DNA of 64,000 bases from Thysanoteuthis rhombus (lineage: Eukaryota > Mollusca > Cephalopoda > Oegopsida > Thysanoteuthidae): assembly GCA_963457665.1 (NCBI GenBank), contig OY735220.1, positions 31,161,716-31,225,715 on the forward strand. The letters are read 5' to 3'. The text below holds more notes on this DNA, generated by a model. The model did no database searches. It was not told the origin of the DNA and worked only from the letters and a program-made list of their open reading frames with translations. The DNA itself is not shown here. Position 1 is the first letter of the stretch.

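Overview
The whole window lies inside one giant muscle-protein gene of the titin / twitchin-projectin superfamily, read on the + strand and open at both ends. The DNA is very AT-rich. It has spliceosomal GT-AG introns of about 0.1 to 2.4 kb, I-set immunoglobulin (Ig) and fibronectin type III (FN3) domains, microsatellites and decayed non-LTR retrotransposons, so the source is an invertebrate animal. The retrotransposon tails (C-termini of the type RRWSDEL...VFVEQWT followed by simple repeats) are common in arthropods and also occur in other invertebrates. I favour an arthropod, perhaps a chelicerate, with low confidence. Orthology (TTN-1/Sallimus-like titin versus twitchin/projectin with an expanded N-terminus) cannot be settled here because neither the kinase end nor the N-terminus is in view.

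Layout. (1) 1-3469: the 3' part of a very long exon coding tandem 90-residue repeats (two 45-residue modules), then about 10 decayed modules, then an acidic, phenylalanine-punctuated segment. (2) 5657-6288: Ig1 in two exons. (3) 6806-39590: twenty consecutive Ig domains (Ig2-Ig21), each split at the same places into a linker exon, a 77-nt exon and a 161/167/170-nt exon. Each three-exon cassette is symmetric (phase 1 in, phase 1 out). A 1,633-bp block with one cassette has duplicated very recently. (4) 39811-42569: Ig22-Ig25, which have lost one or both core cysteines. (5) 43476-43928: a charged unique linker with basophilic kinase-type motifs. (6) 44375-53445: Ig26-Ig33, one exon each. (7) 54184 to about 58110: one exon of about 3.9 kb coding a PEVK-like polyampholyte spring, 24 copies of a 45-residue unit that is itself three 15-residue units. 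(8) 60481-61988: Ig34-Ig36. (9) 62812 to the end: two FN3 domains, the second cut by the window edge.

By my hand splicing there are 85 coding exons, about 18.5 kb of coding sequence and about 6,170 codons, in one open frame with every junction phase agreeing. The only uncertain junction is the donor of the spring exon. Functionally the arrangement (long disordered repeat, Ig chain, short EPKEEK hinge, Ig chain, polyampholyte spring, Ig, FN3) reads as an elastic filament of the sarcomere with at least two extensible segments separated by folded Ig chains.

The rest is intron. Recognisable contents are five LINE 3' fragments or tails, two decayed tRNA-derived SINEs, two pairs of diverged direct repeats of unknown family, a roughly 145-bp tandem repeat family present in two introns, a few microsatellites and small perfect hairpins. 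In the remaining introns (including those inside cassettes) I see only AT-rich sequence. No second gene, RNA gene, promoter or polyadenylation site can be supported.
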